From: an uncultured Acidimicrobiales bacterium | GTDB taxonomy: Bacteria; Actinomycetota; Acidimicrobiia; Acidimicrobiales; SHLQ01 | Assembly: GCA_938038785.1 (NCBI GenBank) | Contig: CALHTB010000001.1 | Coordinates: forward strand, 1 to 54,265 | Direction: 5' to 3' | Length of the DNA stretch: 54,265 nucleotides | Part shown: one piece after another, positions 54,173-54,265 of the stretch | How positions within the stretch are numbered: the first letter of the stretch is position 1 | Layout: the number at the start of each line of letters is the position of its first letter | Program-made: the position numbers and the translations under genes | The notes under the pieces: generated by a model | What the model saw: only the letters and a program-made list of their open reading frames with translations | What the model was told of the DNA's origin: nothing | Databases searched by the model: none

Positions 54173-54265
54173 ATGGCAGAACTGAACGGTTTGATGTACC
54201 CGCGTACGCCTACTGGGGCCGGCAGCATTTTGCCGTCGCCACCTTGGCACTACAGCGGCGAGATG
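54173..54265 (+). CDS. Acetoacetate decarboxylase-like protein, N-terminal part (runs off window)
   Basis: The first 31 codons only (MAELNGLMYPRTPTGAGSIL, then PSPPWHYSGEM). The PRTPxGxxSxxPxPPWHYxG opening is that of the acetoacetate decarboxylase family. The rest lies outside the window, including the catalytic Lys, so activity cannot be judged. Start ATG 54173 lies directly after the MarR-type palindrome. Confidence 0.7.
   Translation, partial: MAELNGLMYPRTPTGAGSILPSPPWHYSGEM

Overview
The window looks like a stretch of an actinobacterial chromosome, most likely from the class Acidimicrobiia (Ilumatobacter-like). This is inferred from the high-GC codon use, the actinobacterial order murI - MBL phosphodiesterase - rph - rdgB, an FHA-containing EccC/EssC-type ATPase, a HelD-type RNA polymerase-recycling ATPase, a PPOX/F420-type flavin-like protein and a roadblock/GTPase signalling operon. 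It is not a phage or plasmid: housekeeping genes are spread through it, with accessory genes between them.

Layout. 1-5.3 kb: the 3' end of an exonuclease III gene, then a two-gene type VII secretion-like locus (long WXG protein plus FHA/FtsK ATPase). 5.4-8.4 kb: 23S rRNA/tRNA uracil methyltransferase, rpe and clpP, with a long inverted repeat between rpe and clpP. 8.6-11.7 kb: tRNA-Leu(TAG), a PAS-GGDEF-EAL protein and a tRNA-Arg-like gene with an odd anticodon arm. 11.9-19.2 kb: rdgB, rph, a VWA lipoprotein, MBL hydrolase and murI on the minus strand, diverging from smpB-pgi. 19.4-25.4 kb: a giant coiled-coil protein with a 3' frameshift, a class V aminotransferase and an anchored beta-propeller. 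25.6-26.0 kb: the tmRNA gene ssrA with a cluster of terminator hairpins. 26.0-28.2 kb: a roadblock - GTPase - roadblock - DUF4388-like operon. 28.7-34.7 kb: PPOX flavoprotein, transketolase/PDH-E1-like enzyme, methyltransferase, isochorismatase-like hydrolase, sulfatase and a small membrane protein. 35.1-36.2 kb: an AbiEi/DUF559 gene bracketed by a 59-bp direct repeat. 36.3-41.7 kb: a thioredoxin-MsrA-like fusion, an RTX-repeat protein fused to a betaine-type substrate-binding domain, a membrane protein and a second secreted RTX protein. 41.8-48.4 kb: acyl-CoA synthetase, Fe-S PD-(D/E)XK nuclease, TIGR03086 protein, HelD and an enolase-superfamily enzyme. 48.4-50.2 kb: a UGSC-family selenoprotein gene read through an in-frame TGA. 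50.2-54.3 kb: an alpha/beta hydrolase, then a MarR-controlled catabolic cluster (FAH-family hydrolase, aldehyde dehydrogenase, acetoacetate decarboxylase-like start).

Most notable points: (1) the selenoprotein, which conventional gene calling splits or truncates, with a SECIS-like hairpin just after the TGA; (2) the RTX plus ProX/OpuAC-type fusion, which I do not recognise as a described architecture; (3) the 59-bp repeat cassette around the AbiEi/DUF559 gene; (4) a tmRNA tag ending LALAV; (5) two separate frameshifts (coiled-coil gene and aldehyde dehydrogenase), each of which a single extra G in a GGG run would resolve; (6) matching MarR palindromes upstream of both arms of the catabolic cluster. 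All assignments are from reading the sequence; no database search was run.
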